From contig NZ_JAJEJP010000001.1 in assembly GCF_021390495.1 (NCBI RefSeq), positions 3,906,001 to 3,970,000 on the forward strand: a stretch of 64,000 bases of DNA, read 5' to 3'. The position numbers and the translations under genes were made by a program. The notes beneath the pieces are model-generated. The model saw only the letters and a list, made by a program, of their open reading frames with translations, ran no database searches and was not told the origin of the DNA. This stretch comes from Paraburkholderia sp. ZP32-5. Lineage in GTDB: Bacteria; Pseudomonadota; Gammaproteobacteria; Burkholderiales; Burkholderiaceae. Shown here piece after piece: positions 48,653 through 57,783 of this stretch. How positions within the stretch are numbered: position 1 is the first letter of the stretch; the number at the start of each line of letters is the position of its first letter.

Positions 48653-51205
48653 ATGGGCGCTCAGGACATCACGTCGATTTTGCAATCGACCGCCAGCCAG
48701 TCAGGCCGGCTCCTTAAGCTCGACACGGTGCTGGGCTCGGACGTGTTGCTGCCGCAACGAATCATCGGCCATTCGCGGATTGGCAGAGAACTCAGCTTCA
48801 CCATCGACGTGGTGTCGCTCAACGGCACCGTCGAGTTGAAGTCGTTGATTGCGACGACAGCGACGCTCTGGCTACAGCAAACCGACAGCAGCACGTATGT
48901 ACCGATCAACGCGTATGTACATACGGCGAGACGGCTCGGTTCGGACGGACAGTTGACGAGCTATCAGTTGGTGATGTCGAGCTGGATGCATTTCCTGCGT
49001 TTCAGGAAAGACGCGCAGATCTTTCAGGAACAAACGACCGACGCGATTATCGAGGCGATCTTCGCGAAGCATCCGCAGGCGGCCGGCGCTTACCGGTTCG
49101 AAATCGCCAAGCCGGCACCTGTACGGTCTTTCTGCATGCAGTACGAGGACGACCACAACTTCGTGCATCGGCTGCTGGAATCGGAAGGCTGGTTTTACAC
49201 CGTCGAACAGGGGTCCGACGGCAAGTCGCACACGCTCGTCATCACCGACGATATCTATTCGTTGAAGCCGCTTTCGCCTCAACAGGTCGAGTTCTATCGT
49301 TCGAGCGTGACGAGCGAAACCGATGCGCTCGTGCAATGGGTCGGCTCGCGCGCGCTACAGAGCACCACGTATTCGTTCACCACCGTCGACTACAAAACGC
49401 CTCAAACGCCGAAGGCTCAGAGCATTCCGACCAAAGCGGACCAGGGCAGTCTGCCGGATCAGGCGGAAGTGTATGAATACGGCGGCGCCTATACGTATAA
49501 CGCGAGCGGCCGGGGCTCAGATATCAGCCGCTTCCACATGGAAGAGTGGGAGTCGCGCGCGAAACGCTTCCACGGTACGGGCAGCGTGCGGCGCATGGAT
49601 GCGGGGCACTGGTTCGAGTTCGTCGACTATCCGGAATACGCGAATGACTCCGCTCAGGACCGTCAGTTCGTCGTTATCGAAACGCGCTGGTACGTCGAGA
49701 ACAATCTGTCGGTCGGCGATAGCCAACCGTTTCCCTATAGCCTGCAGAACGAACTGGCTGCGGTCCGCGCCAATCACCAGGGCACGAGCGATCCGTTTCA
49801 GGTGCCCGACGCATCGGGCAGCGCCGGATTCTTCCTCGTCGAAATCGAAGCACAGCGGCGTACCGTTCCGTATCGAAGCCCGTTCGAACACAAAAAGCCC
49901 GTGCTGTCGACACAGACGGCAACCGTCGTCGGACCGTCGGGCGAAGAGGTGTACACCGACAGCCTGAACCGCGTGAAGGTCCTGATGAACTGGGACCGCT
50001 CCGGCAATACGGAAAGCTCGTCGTGCTGGATGCGGGTGATGAGCACGCACGCCGGCAGTAACTTCGGCGGTGTCTACGTGCCGCGTATCGGTCAGGAAGT
50101 GGTCGTCACCTTTCTCGATGGCGATTGCGATCGGCCGCTCGTCTCGGGCGCGGTTTTCAATGGCGCGCAGACACCGCAATGGCACACGCAGGGCGTGATG
50201 TCCGGATACAAGTCGAAGGAATACAAAGGCTCGGGCTTCAACCAACTGGTATTCGACGACACCACCGGACAGAACAGGACGCAGATCTTCAGTTCGAGCG
50301 CATCGTCGTACCTGCAACTGGGCTATCTGGTGGACCAGCAGGACAACAATCGCGGTTCGTTCCTCGGTACGGGCTTCGATCTGAAGACGGAATCGTTCGG
50401 CGCGGTGAGGGCTTCGCAGGGCCTGTACCTGTCAACCTTCTCGCGCGGAGGCACCGCCAGCCAGCCGCTCGATGTGAAAGAGGCCAACAGCCATCTGTCC
50501 GATTCGGCGAACATCATGCAGACCCGCTCGGACTCGGCAACGGCCGTGCAGGCGGAAGGATTGACCGAAGGGCATGACGAACTCGCCGCGTTCGTCACCG
50601 CAACGCAGAGCAATCAGTCCGGCGGCGCTGGTAGTGGCGGTAGCAGCGGCGGTAGCGCTGGCGGCGGTTCGGGTTCCGCCAACGGATTCTCGGAACCCGT
50701 GATGGTGCTCGGAAGCCCGAACGGCATCGGCTTGACGACGATGAAGTCGGCCCACGTGGCCGCGACCGATCACGTCAACATGGTCAGCGGCGGCAACACC
50801 TACGTTGCCGCGACTCAGTCCTTCATTACGAGCGTCGGACAGAAAATCAGCCTGTTCGCGCAGGGCGCCGGCATGAAGCTGTTCGCCGGCAAGGGCAAGG
50901 TGCAGGTGATGGCGCTGGCGGACAACCTGGAACTGACCGCCGACAAGACGCTGAAAGTCGTGTCGACCGCCGATGCGGTTGCGGTGAGCGCGCAGAAGGA
51001 AATCACGCTGTCGGCCGGCGGCGCGGTGATCCGCATCGCCAACGGCGACATTCAGGTGCATGCGCCGGGCAAGCTCGACTTCAAGGGGGCATCCCACGTT
51101 TTCGACGGCCCGCAAGGCGAGAATGCATCGGCATCGGTGCCGGCTTCCGGCTCCTGTGCATCCCAGTTCGCCTCCGCCGCATCGAGCGGCGCCGCGCTCG
51201 TTTGA
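48653..51205 (+). CDS. vgrG: T6SS spike protein VgrG (TssI) with DUF2345
   Basis: 850-residue spike trimer subunit. The gp27-like base occupies about residues 15-380 (KLDTVLGSDVLLPQRIIGHS; FRKDAQIFQEQTTDAIIEAI F). The gp5/OB region follows with NRVKVLMNWDRSGNTESSSC WMRVMSTHAGSNFGGVYVPR IGQEVVVTFLDGDCDRPLV. A Gly/Ser linker (GGAGSGGSSGGSAGGGSGSA, about 661-680) leads to DUF2345 (about 685-815: VMVLGSPNGIGLTTMKSAHV). No separate C-terminal toxin domain is evident. GGAGG precedes ATG 48653. It presumably loads the VasX-type effector through the DUF4123 adaptor downstream. Confidence 0.96.
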   Translation: MGAQDITSILQSTASQSGRLLKLDTVLGSDVLLPQRIIGHSRIGRELSFTIDVVSLNGTVELKSLIATTATLWLQQTDSSTYVPINAYVHTARRLGSDGQLTSYQLVMSSWMHFLRFRKDAQIFQEQTTDAIIEAIFAKHPQAAGAYRFEIAKPAPVRSFCMQYEDDHNFVHRLLESEGWFYTVEQGSDGKSHTLVITDDIYSLKPLSPQQVEFYRSSVTSETDALVQWVGSRALQSTTYSFTTVDYKTPQTPKAQSIPTKADQGSLPDQAEVYEYGGAYTYNASGRGSDISRFHMEEWESRAKRFHGTGSVRRMDAGHWFEFVDYPEYANDSAQDRQFVVIETRWYVENNLSVGDSQPFPYSLQNELAAVRANHQGTSDPFQVPDASGSAGFFLVEIEAQRRTVPYRSPFEHKKPVLSTQTATVVGPSGEEVYTDSLNRVKVLMNWDRSGNTESSSCWMRVMSTHAGSNFGGVYVPRIGQEVVVTFLDGDCDRPLVSGAVFNGAQTPQWHTQGVMSGYKSKEYKGSGFNQLVFDDTTGQNRTQIFSSSASSYLQLGYLVDQQDNNRGSFLGTGFDLKTESFGAVRASQGLYLSTFSRGGTASQPLDVKEANSHLSDSANIMQTRSDSATAVQAEGLTEGHDELAAFVTATQSNQSGGAGSGGSSGGSAGGGSGSANGFSEPVMVLGSPNGIGLTTMKSAHVAATDHVNMVSGGNTYVAATQSFITSVGQKISLFAQGAGMKLFAGKGKVQVMALADNLELTADKTLKVVSTADAVAVSAQKEITLSAGGAVIRIANGDIQVHAPGKLDFKGASHVFDGPQGENASASVPASGSCASQFASAASSGAALV

Positions 51206-51230
51206 TCCCGCTCCCCTGCCCGCGATAACC

Positions 51231-52046
51231 ATGACCACGGACACCTATCTGATCGTCGAGCCTAACAACGGCGAGTTCGACATGGGCGACGGACCGAGAG
51301 CCTACGAGGTGGGCGAACTCGTGCCGGAAAAGCGTCCCGAACTCGCCGGCGTGGCGCCGGTGCTATACCTGCTCGATCACGGTGAACGGCAACTTTCGCA
51401 CATCCATGCGATGGCCTCGAACGATCACGAACAGCAGCGCGCGCCGATCGTGTGCGCGACTCTGGAGACCGAGGCCGGGATCGATGAAGTACGCGAGCAT
51501 CTCGCGCAAGCGCTGCTTCTGTCCAAACCCGTGGCCGGCACAGCCGTGTTCCGTTACTACGATCCGCGCGTGTACTCGCATCTGGGCTGGATACTCGAAC
51601 CGTCGCAACTGGCCACGCTGATGGGACCGGTCGTGCGCTGGAGCTGGCTGGATGTGTCGGGCCAATGGAAGAACGCGCGTTTCGACGGACAGCCCAGCGC
51701 GCCGCTCGCCGTGCGCGACGAGCAGTATCAGCAGATCGCGCGGCTCGCGCTGGTCCGCCAGGTGCTGACGCTGCTGCAGGACGGAGGCGTGGACATCACG
51801 CCTGAACTGCCCCGCCAGATCGACGCGCAGATTCGCAAGGCCGAGGCCTACGGTCTCGAAGCGGAAGATCAGATCCCGTTCGCGCTACACGGCGTGCTCG
51901 TGGCATCGAATTTCGACCGGCATCCGCAGATTCAGGCGGTGATTGCCGGTGCACGCGCGAAGCCGTACGCCGAAGCAGTAGCGGCCTTCGACGATAACGA
52001 CTGGCAACGTATCGGCCGCGAAAGCGCCGACTATCCGTTGCGCTGA
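51231..52046 (+). CDS. DUF4123 T6SS effector chaperone/adaptor
   Basis: 271-residue cytosolic protein of the DUF4123 (Tap/TEC) family, which binds an effector and loads it on VgrG. Core motif FRYYDPRVYSHLGWILEPSQ, preceded by YLLDHGERQLSHIHAM. The C-terminal ~100 residues probably contact the effector. It lies between vgrG and the large effector, the usual place for the cognate chaperone. ATG 51231 is chosen; the longer frame runs back into vgrG. Confidence 0.88.
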   Translation: MTTDTYLIVEPNNGEFDMGDGPRAYEVGELVPEKRPELAGVAPVLYLLDHGERQLSHIHAMASNDHEQQRAPIVCATLETEAGIDEVREHLAQALLLSKPVAGTAVFRYYDPRVYSHLGWILEPSQLATLMGPVVRWSWLDVSGQWKNARFDGQPSAPLAVRDEQYQQIARLALVRQVLTLLQDGGVDITPELPRQIDAQIRKAEAYGLEAEDQIPFALHGVLVASNFDRHPQIQAVIAGARAKPYAEAVAAFDDNDWQRIGRESADYPLR

Positions 52047-52074
52047 CACAGAACCGGTTTTCTGGAGAACAACA

Positions 52075-54645
52075 ATGCCTGCGCAATCCGGCACACCTAG
52101 CGTATCCGCCATGACGAAGTCCGCCGCTGCGGCGGGTGCTCCGTCGACTTCATGCAAGATGTGCCAGAAGAAGGGATTGCCCATCCTTCCGGTGCGTTAT
52201 GCCGCGCTGGCGGCGACACGCGCGCATGGCATCGACGGCGTGCCGCTCGTCAGCGGCAATTTCGGCATGCACGTGCAGGACGTGGCCAATGCGAAGGCGA
52301 AATACACACTGCGCTCGCTGCGATCCGGGTTCGTGTACGTCTACTATCCGAAGACGTCGAAGTGGCAATGCTATGCGGTGACGAACGAAGGAAACTGCTA
52401 CGACTGCCCGCTCGACACGGTGCTGGACCGCTCGCTCGAAAAGCCCTTCTCGTGTACCCAGACCGGACATCCGGAACTCGCGCAGTGCATCACGATCGAC
52501 CATGCCGATACGGTAGGCACGGTCTTTCTCGCATTCAGCGACGTGCAGTGGACCAAGGCCGTGCGGGACGCGTACGCGGCGGACAAGGATGGATGCCGCA
52601 CGAAGCGGATGCAGGCGTTCAACGCGTCGGCGTGGTTCGCGAGTCCGGGCAATGCGACTCACGCCGCGTCGGCAACGCACGTGCAGCAGGTCGTTTCCGA
52701 ATACAAGGGAGGGGGGACTGTGCCGTTCATGACGTCGCCGTTTCCGTGGCGCGATCGCAGTCAGGAAGCGGCCGCGCTGAATGCCGCGATGGATCATCTT
52801 GCGCCGAAGAAAGGGGCGGTTTTTGCGCTGTGGGACCCGGTTGGTATTACGCAGGAACTGAACGTTGAGAATCGCTTTGCGTATGGTGTGGTGCAAGCTA
52901 AGTATCAGTGGGGGGCATGGTCGGCATCGATGGTCATGAACTGGCAGGCGGTGGTCGAGGACGGCGCGGTCAAGGACGACAGCAGCGCCGAGCAGATGCT
53001 GGAAGGCCAGATCATGGAGAACAATGCGATCCTCTCGCTCTTCGACGGCGGCAAAGCGATGAATAGCCAGCTTGCGCAGGCGCGTGCGAGCGATCAGGCG
53101 GGGTTGAAGCAGGTTCGCGACGACTCGTGGGAGCCTTATAACGACTGCGTAAGCGTAAACGCGGCGGGCCAGTATCTCAAGGCAATGCAGAAGGATTTTG
53201 CCAACGAACAGAATGTCACCTGGCTGCCGTTGTCGCAGGATTACACGAAGTGGCTCACGTCGCCGAACCTTGCGCATGTGTTTCAGTACGACCATGACGC
53301 GACTGATGCGCTGAGCGGGATGCACTACGAAAGCACATTTACCGATTGCATCGCAGGGGCGAGCGCTCGCAAGGAGACGTTCGACCAGCTCACGAAATGG
53401 TTGCAGGGCAAGCCGGACGATCAAACGAATCTGTTGCTGCGCGCCCTTTGTCTGAACCTGACTGTGAACGTCAACAACCTGAATTCGGCGGCGGGATTTC
53501 CGGTGGCCGAATTGCGCGAGACCAGCGCGAAGGCTATCGAGAGCTGGTTTCAAGCCGCCAAGGCGGTGCAGGGCAAAGCGCCTAAAGACTTCACGACTTT
53601 TTATCTACGTGGCGCGCGTCTTGTTTATGAAGCCGGCGCGCCGATTGCGAAGGTGGTGGCGGGCGGCGCCGAGAGTGTGGCCGCGAAGACCGCGGTTCTC
53701 CTTGCCGCCGCACGCACGGGTAAGGTGGTGGTCTACCGTCCCGTGCAGGGCTCGCAGTCTCAATGGATCACGTATTTTGCCCGTCAGATGTACGAGATGA
53801 TGCCGGCGGACAAGCGCCCGAGCATGCGCACGCTGAAGTCACAAATCCGCGCGCAGTTCACGACCAAGGACGCCAACGGCCGGACAACGTCGGTGCCGCA
53901 ATACATCATCCTGGACAAGGACGGGCTCGCCGACGTCAACAAGGGCGCAGCCGGAAAGGCCACGGCGCAGCAGGTCGTCAATCCGGCGAACAAGCTGATG
54001 CTGACCGACGAGACCATCGAAGCCGAATTCGTGCCGACGTTCCGTAAGGTGACAGGCGGCGAAGTTGCGGGCTCGGCGATCGGCGCGGTATTCACCGCGA
54101 TCAACGTGATGTTCGCGTGGAAAGAGTTCAGCAAATCGACGCACTTCAACAGCCGCGAAACGATGCTCAAGTTCGGTACGTCGCTGACCACACTGGCCGG
54201 CGGCGCTGCGGGTTTTTCCGGCAATCTGATCGAGTCGATGCACAGCGCGAAGCTGACGCTGCCGAAATTTTTGTCGAAGGATCTGGCAGAAAACCTGGGC
54301 GTGGCGGGACGCATACTAGGAGCGCCTGCTGCTATTGTCGGTGCCGTATATGACTTCATCAACTTCACGGAGCAATGGAAGGCGGGGCACGTCGGACTGG
54401 CCATCGCGTACTTTATGTCGGGAATTCTCGGCTTCGTGCTTGCCGTATGCCTTCTGCTTGACATAATGGCGTCATGGCTATTGCCACTCACTCTTCTGTT
54501 AATTGCCATCGGCCTTGTCATCATGTGGTTCAAGGAGAGAGAGATAAAGGAGTTTCTTGGTCGGAGCTATTTCGGTAAACACGAGGACGGCAAATACCTA
54601 TCTTTTGCGGAAGAGCAGAAGGCCTATAACGGCTTGGGAGCATAA
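52075..54645 (+). CDS. BTH_I2691/VasX-type pore-forming T6SS effector
   Basis: 856-residue effector. The N-terminal ~200 residues match the VasX N-terminal region: SCKMCQKKGLPILPVRYAAL, SLRSGFVYVYYPKTSKWQCY, MTSPFPWRDRSQEA. The middle is largely alpha-helical. The C-terminal part carries hydrophobic segments of colicin type: VAGSAIGAVFTAINVMFAW, LGVAGRILGAPAAIVGAVYD, and a strong hairpin IAYFMSGILGFVLAVCLLLD plus WLLPLTLLLIAIGLVIMWF. VasX-like proteins depolarise target membranes; that activity here is inferred. Encoded after its DUF4123 chaperone and three bases before the first DUF6708 gene. GGAG precedes ATG 52075. Confidence 0.87.
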   Translation: MPAQSGTPSVSAMTKSAAAAGAPSTSCKMCQKKGLPILPVRYAALAATRAHGIDGVPLVSGNFGMHVQDVANAKAKYTLRSLRSGFVYVYYPKTSKWQCYAVTNEGNCYDCPLDTVLDRSLEKPFSCTQTGHPELAQCITIDHADTVGTVFLAFSDVQWTKAVRDAYAADKDGCRTKRMQAFNASAWFASPGNATHAASATHVQQVVSEYKGGGTVPFMTSPFPWRDRSQEAAALNAAMDHLAPKKGAVFALWDPVGITQELNVENRFAYGVVQAKYQWGAWSASMVMNWQAVVEDGAVKDDSSAEQMLEGQIMENNAILSLFDGGKAMNSQLAQARASDQAGLKQVRDDSWEPYNDCVSVNAAGQYLKAMQKDFANEQNVTWLPLSQDYTKWLTSPNLAHVFQYDHDATDALSGMHYESTFTDCIAGASARKETFDQLTKWLQGKPDDQTNLLLRALCLNLTVNVNNLNSAAGFPVAELRETSAKAIESWFQAAKAVQGKAPKDFTTFYLRGARLVYEAGAPIAKVVAGGAESVAAKTAVLLAAARTGKVVVYRPVQGSQSQWITYFARQMYEMMPADKRPSMRTLKSQIRAQFTTKDANGRTTSVPQYIILDKDGLADVNKGAAGKATAQQVVNPANKLMLTDETIEAEFVPTFRKVTGGEVAGSAIGAVFTAINVMFAWKEFSKSTHFNSRETMLKFGTSLTTLAGGAAGFSGNLIESMHSAKLTLPKFLSKDLAENLGVAGRILGAPAAIVGAVYDFINFTEQWKAGHVGLAIAYFMSGILGFVLAVCLLLDIMASWLLPLTLLLIAIGLVIMWFKEREIKEFLGRSYFGKHEDGKYLSFAEEQKAYNGLGA

Positions 54646-54647
54646 GA

Positions 54648-55595
54648 ATGGCATGGGATGGCACGTACTGGGTCAAGCTGCGCCGTCAACTGACCGATGA
54701 AGAGAAGACGCGGCAACTGCGAGTCGATCGATCTGCGAGCACGAGGGTGAAGACCGACTATTCCGCCTTCGCGATGAACGACGCGTGGCTCGAATTGACG
54801 AATAACGCCTACGTGCAACGAGGCATATTGACGTATGGTTTCCTCATGCTTCTGCCCGTCAGCATTATGTTTGTATGCGGAGCGATATGGGCGATGCGCA
54901 ACCCGCCACCCAACACGCACGGTGCCGAGTTGACGTTCGCAATGGCTTTCATGGTCTGCTTCATGCTTTTCGGGTGCTGTATGGTGTTGGTGTGTCTCTG
55001 GGGACTCCACCAGGAAAACTTTACCTGGACGCGGATTCCGATTCGATTCAACCATCGCACGCGCATGGTGCATGCCTTTCGTGGGGCAGGTGCGAAAGGC
55101 GTCATTTCCGTTCCTTGGGACAAGGCGTTCTTTTTTATCGAGAAGCGCCCGAAGGACCCGATTTCGAGGGGAACGCCGTACGGTCTGCGTTGCCACGTGC
55201 TCGACGACCAGGGGCGTGTGAGCCAGTCGTTCACGGTCGGCCGGCGTGTGTACACCATCGACGACGAGACGACCGAAAACGGTCGCTCGATTGTCCACGA
55301 ACTGAACGACCAGTTCGAGTTCATTCGTCGATACATGGAGGGCGGACCGAGCGCCGTTCCCGCACCCGATCTGGTGCCGATCGAGGTGTCGCTGAGCAAT
55401 AGCTGCAAGCTGGCTTTCCGCAACGATAAGGCGTTACTTGCAGAGGGCAACGTGGTCGCGACAGCTCTCGTCTGGGTATTGAAACCCTTCCTGATGCTGA
55501 TAGCGCTTCTGCACTACATCGGTATGCGCACGAGCCGCGAACCGGTCTGGCCCGCGGATATCGACGCAAGTCCGGTGTCGATGGCGAGGGCGTGA
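54648..55595 (+). CDS. DUF6708 membrane protein, candidate immunity, copy 1
   Basis: 315-residue inner-membrane protein, first of three paralogues. Amphipathic N terminus MAWDGTYWVKLRRQLTDEEK, two membrane helices (about residues 62-84 and 103-127, including FLMLLPVSIMFVCGAIWAM and FMVCFMLFGCCMVLVCLWGL), a conserved soluble part (WTRIPIRFNHRTRMVHAFRG; VPWDKAFFFIEKRPKDPISR G) and a C-terminal hydrophobic stretch. Starting three bases after the pore-former, it fits a cognate immunity protein. No activity is visible. Copy 1 is the most diverged of the three. Confidence 0.82.
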   Translation: MAWDGTYWVKLRRQLTDEEKTRQLRVDRSASTRVKTDYSAFAMNDAWLELTNNAYVQRGILTYGFLMLLPVSIMFVCGAIWAMRNPPPNTHGAELTFAMAFMVCFMLFGCCMVLVCLWGLHQENFTWTRIPIRFNHRTRMVHAFRGAGAKGVISVPWDKAFFFIEKRPKDPISRGTPYGLRCHVLDDQGRVSQSFTVGRRVYTIDDETTENGRSIVHELNDQFEFIRRYMEGGPSAVPAPDLVPIEVSLSNSCKLAFRNDKALLAEGNVVATALVWVLKPFLMLIALLHYIGMRTSREPVWPADIDASPVSMARA

Positions 55596-55666
55596 GCAGC
55601 AGGTACAGCGCGTGTCTTTCGAGAAACGGCATCAATAACGCACGTCGGCGGACGGAGAGAACAGGA

Positions 55667-56617
55667 ATGGCATGGGACGGCACATTCTGGGTCAAGCTGC
55701 GCCGGCAATTGACCGACGAAGAAACGACGCGGCAACTGCGTGTCGACCGGTCCGCTAGCAGCAACGTGACCCAAGATGACTATCTCGTTTTCGCGATGAA
55801 CGACACGTGGCTGGAAATGACCAATGCTGCGTACGTGCAGCGGGGGATGCTGACCTATGGCTGCCTTTTCCTTCTTGTGGGAGGGGTGGTCGCTGCTTAC
55901 GTCGCAATATGGTGCCTGTTGAATCCACCTCCCAATACCTTCGGCACTGAGTTGATGCTAGCCGACGCATTCATGGCGTGTGGCATGTTATTCGGATTCT
56001 TCATCGTACTCGCGTCGTTATGGGGACTTCACCAGGAAAACTTCACCTGGACCAGAGTCCCGATTCGCTTTAATCGCCAGACGCGCATGGTGCATGCCTT
56101 TCGTGGGGCCGGCTCGAACGGCGTTATTTCCGTTCCGTGGGACAAGGCGTTCTTTTTTATCGAGAAACGCCCGAAGGATCCGATTTCGAGGGGAACACCG
56201 TACGGACTGCGTTGCCATGTACTCGACGACCAGGGGCGTGTGATGCAGTCGTTCTCAGTGGGGCGGCGGGTATTCACCATCGACGACGAGACGACCGAAA
56301 ACGGCCGCTCGATTGTCCATACGCTAAACGATCAATTCGAGCTCATTCGCCGATACATGGAAGGCGGCCCGTCCGCCGTCGCCGCCCCTCCTTTGGTGCC
56401 ACTTGAGGTATCGCTGAGCAACAGCCTGAAACTGCTTGCCCGCGACGACAAGGCGCTACTTGCCGAGGGTAACGTCGTCGCTACATCTGTCGTCTGGTTG
56501 CTGAAGCCATTCGAAATATTGACGGCAGTTCTGCACTACATCGGCATGCGCACGAGTCGCGAGCCGGTTTGGCCTGTGGATATCGACGCGAGTCCGGTGT
56601 CGATGGCGAGGGCGTGA
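55667..56617 (+). CDS. DUF6708 membrane protein, candidate immunity, copy 2
   Basis: 316-residue paralogue, same topology as copy 1. ATG 55667 (MAWDGTFWVKLRRQL) follows a GGAGAG site; an open extension to 55592 is spacer. The gene plus spacer repeats at 1,019-1,021-base period. Its 3' region (56240-56595) is identical over 356 bases to copy 3 (57261-57616), while its first membrane segment (LFLLVGGVVAAYVAIWCLL) differs from the other copies. Confidence 0.82.
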   Translation: MAWDGTFWVKLRRQLTDEETTRQLRVDRSASSNVTQDDYLVFAMNDTWLEMTNAAYVQRGMLTYGCLFLLVGGVVAAYVAIWCLLNPPPNTFGTELMLADAFMACGMLFGFFIVLASLWGLHQENFTWTRVPIRFNRQTRMVHAFRGAGSNGVISVPWDKAFFFIEKRPKDPISRGTPYGLRCHVLDDQGRVMQSFSVGRRVFTIDDETTENGRSIVHTLNDQFELIRRYMEGGPSAVAAPPLVPLEVSLSNSLKLLARDDKALLAEGNVVATSVVWLLKPFEILTAVLHYIGMRTSREPVWPVDIDASPVSMARA

Positions 56618-56687
56618 GCAGCAGGTACAGATGCGTGTCTTTCGAGAAAGGACATCAATAACGCGCAGGCAAACGGAGAGAGCAGGA

Positions 56688-57638
56688 ATGGCATGGGACG
56701 GCACATTCTGGATCAAGCTGCACCGACAGCTGACCGACGAAGAAAAGACGCGGCAACTGCGTGTTGACCGGTCCGCTAGCAGCAACGAGACTCAGGATGA
56801 CTATCTCGTTTTCACGATGAATGACACGTGGCTGGAAATGACCAATGCTGCGTACGCGCAGCGAGGCATGCTGACCTATGGCTGCCTTTTCGTTCTCGCT
56901 GGGGGCGTGTTCGCCGTCTCGCTAGCAATATTGTGCCTGTTGAATCCACCTTCTAATGTTTCCGGTACTGAGCTAACCCTGGCCGAGGCATTCATCGTGT
57001 GTTTCATGTTATTCGGATTCTTCATCGTACTCGCGTCGTTATGGGGACTGCACCAGGAAAACTTCACGTGGACCAGAATCCCGATCCGCTTCAATCGCCA
57101 GACGCGCATGGTGCATGCCTTTCGTGGGGCCGGCTCGAACGGCGTTATTTCCGTTCCGTGGGACAAGGCGTTCTTTTTTATCGAGAAACGCCCGAAGGAT
57201 CCAATTTCGAGGGGAACACCATACGGACTGCGTTGCCATGTACTCGACGATCAGGGGCGCGTGATGCAGTCGTTCTCAGTGGGGCGGCGGGTATTCACCA
57301 TCGACGACGAGACGACCGAAAACGGCCGCTCGATTGTCCATACGCTAAACGATCAATTCGAGCTCATTCGCCGATACATGGAAGGCGGCCCGTCCGCCGT
57401 CGCCGCCCCTCCTTTGGTGCCACTTGAGGTATCGCTGAGCAACAGCCTGAAACTGCTTGCCCGCGACGACAAGGCGCTACTTGCCGAGGGTAACGTCGTC
57501 GCTACATCTGTCGTCTGGTTGCTGAAGCCATTCGAAATATTGACGGCAGTTCTGCACTACATCGGCATGCGCACGAGTCGCGAGCCGGTTTGGCCTGTGG
57601 ATATCGACGCGAGTCCCGTATCACTAGCGGAGGCGTAA
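56688..57638 (+). CDS. DUF6708 membrane protein, candidate immunity, copy 3
   Basis: 316-residue paralogue, nearly identical to copy 2 from the end of the second membrane helix onward; differences cluster in residues about 60-105 (LFVLAGGVFAVSLAILCLLN). This suggests recent duplication or gene conversion with selection on the membrane part. ATG 56688 preceded by GGAGAGAGCAGGA. The last codons (SPVSLAEA) diverge abruptly from copy 2 (SPVSMARA). Confidence 0.82.
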   Translation: MAWDGTFWIKLHRQLTDEEKTRQLRVDRSASSNETQDDYLVFTMNDTWLEMTNAAYAQRGMLTYGCLFVLAGGVFAVSLAILCLLNPPSNVSGTELTLAEAFIVCFMLFGFFIVLASLWGLHQENFTWTRIPIRFNRQTRMVHAFRGAGSNGVISVPWDKAFFFIEKRPKDPISRGTPYGLRCHVLDDQGRVMQSFSVGRRVFTIDDETTENGRSIVHTLNDQFELIRRYMEGGPSAVAAPPLVPLEVSLSNSLKLLARDDKALLAEGNVVATSVVWLLKPFEILTAVLHYIGMRTSREPVWPVDIDASPVSLAEA

Positions 57639-57783
57639 GCAGCAGGTAAAGATGCGTGTCCTTCAAGAAAGTGAATAAGGCCGATAGGCACCTGGAGAAT
57701 TTTTCGACCTCCCTTGCCGGTCGCGCTGAGGCACACGCGTTTGCCGTAGCGCGCTATCCAGATTTCCCCCTTTACAGACCGTC

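Noticed and set aside
52150..53553. 467-codon leftward frame opposite the VasX-like effector
   Set aside because: Antisense, no domain, low-complexity composition.
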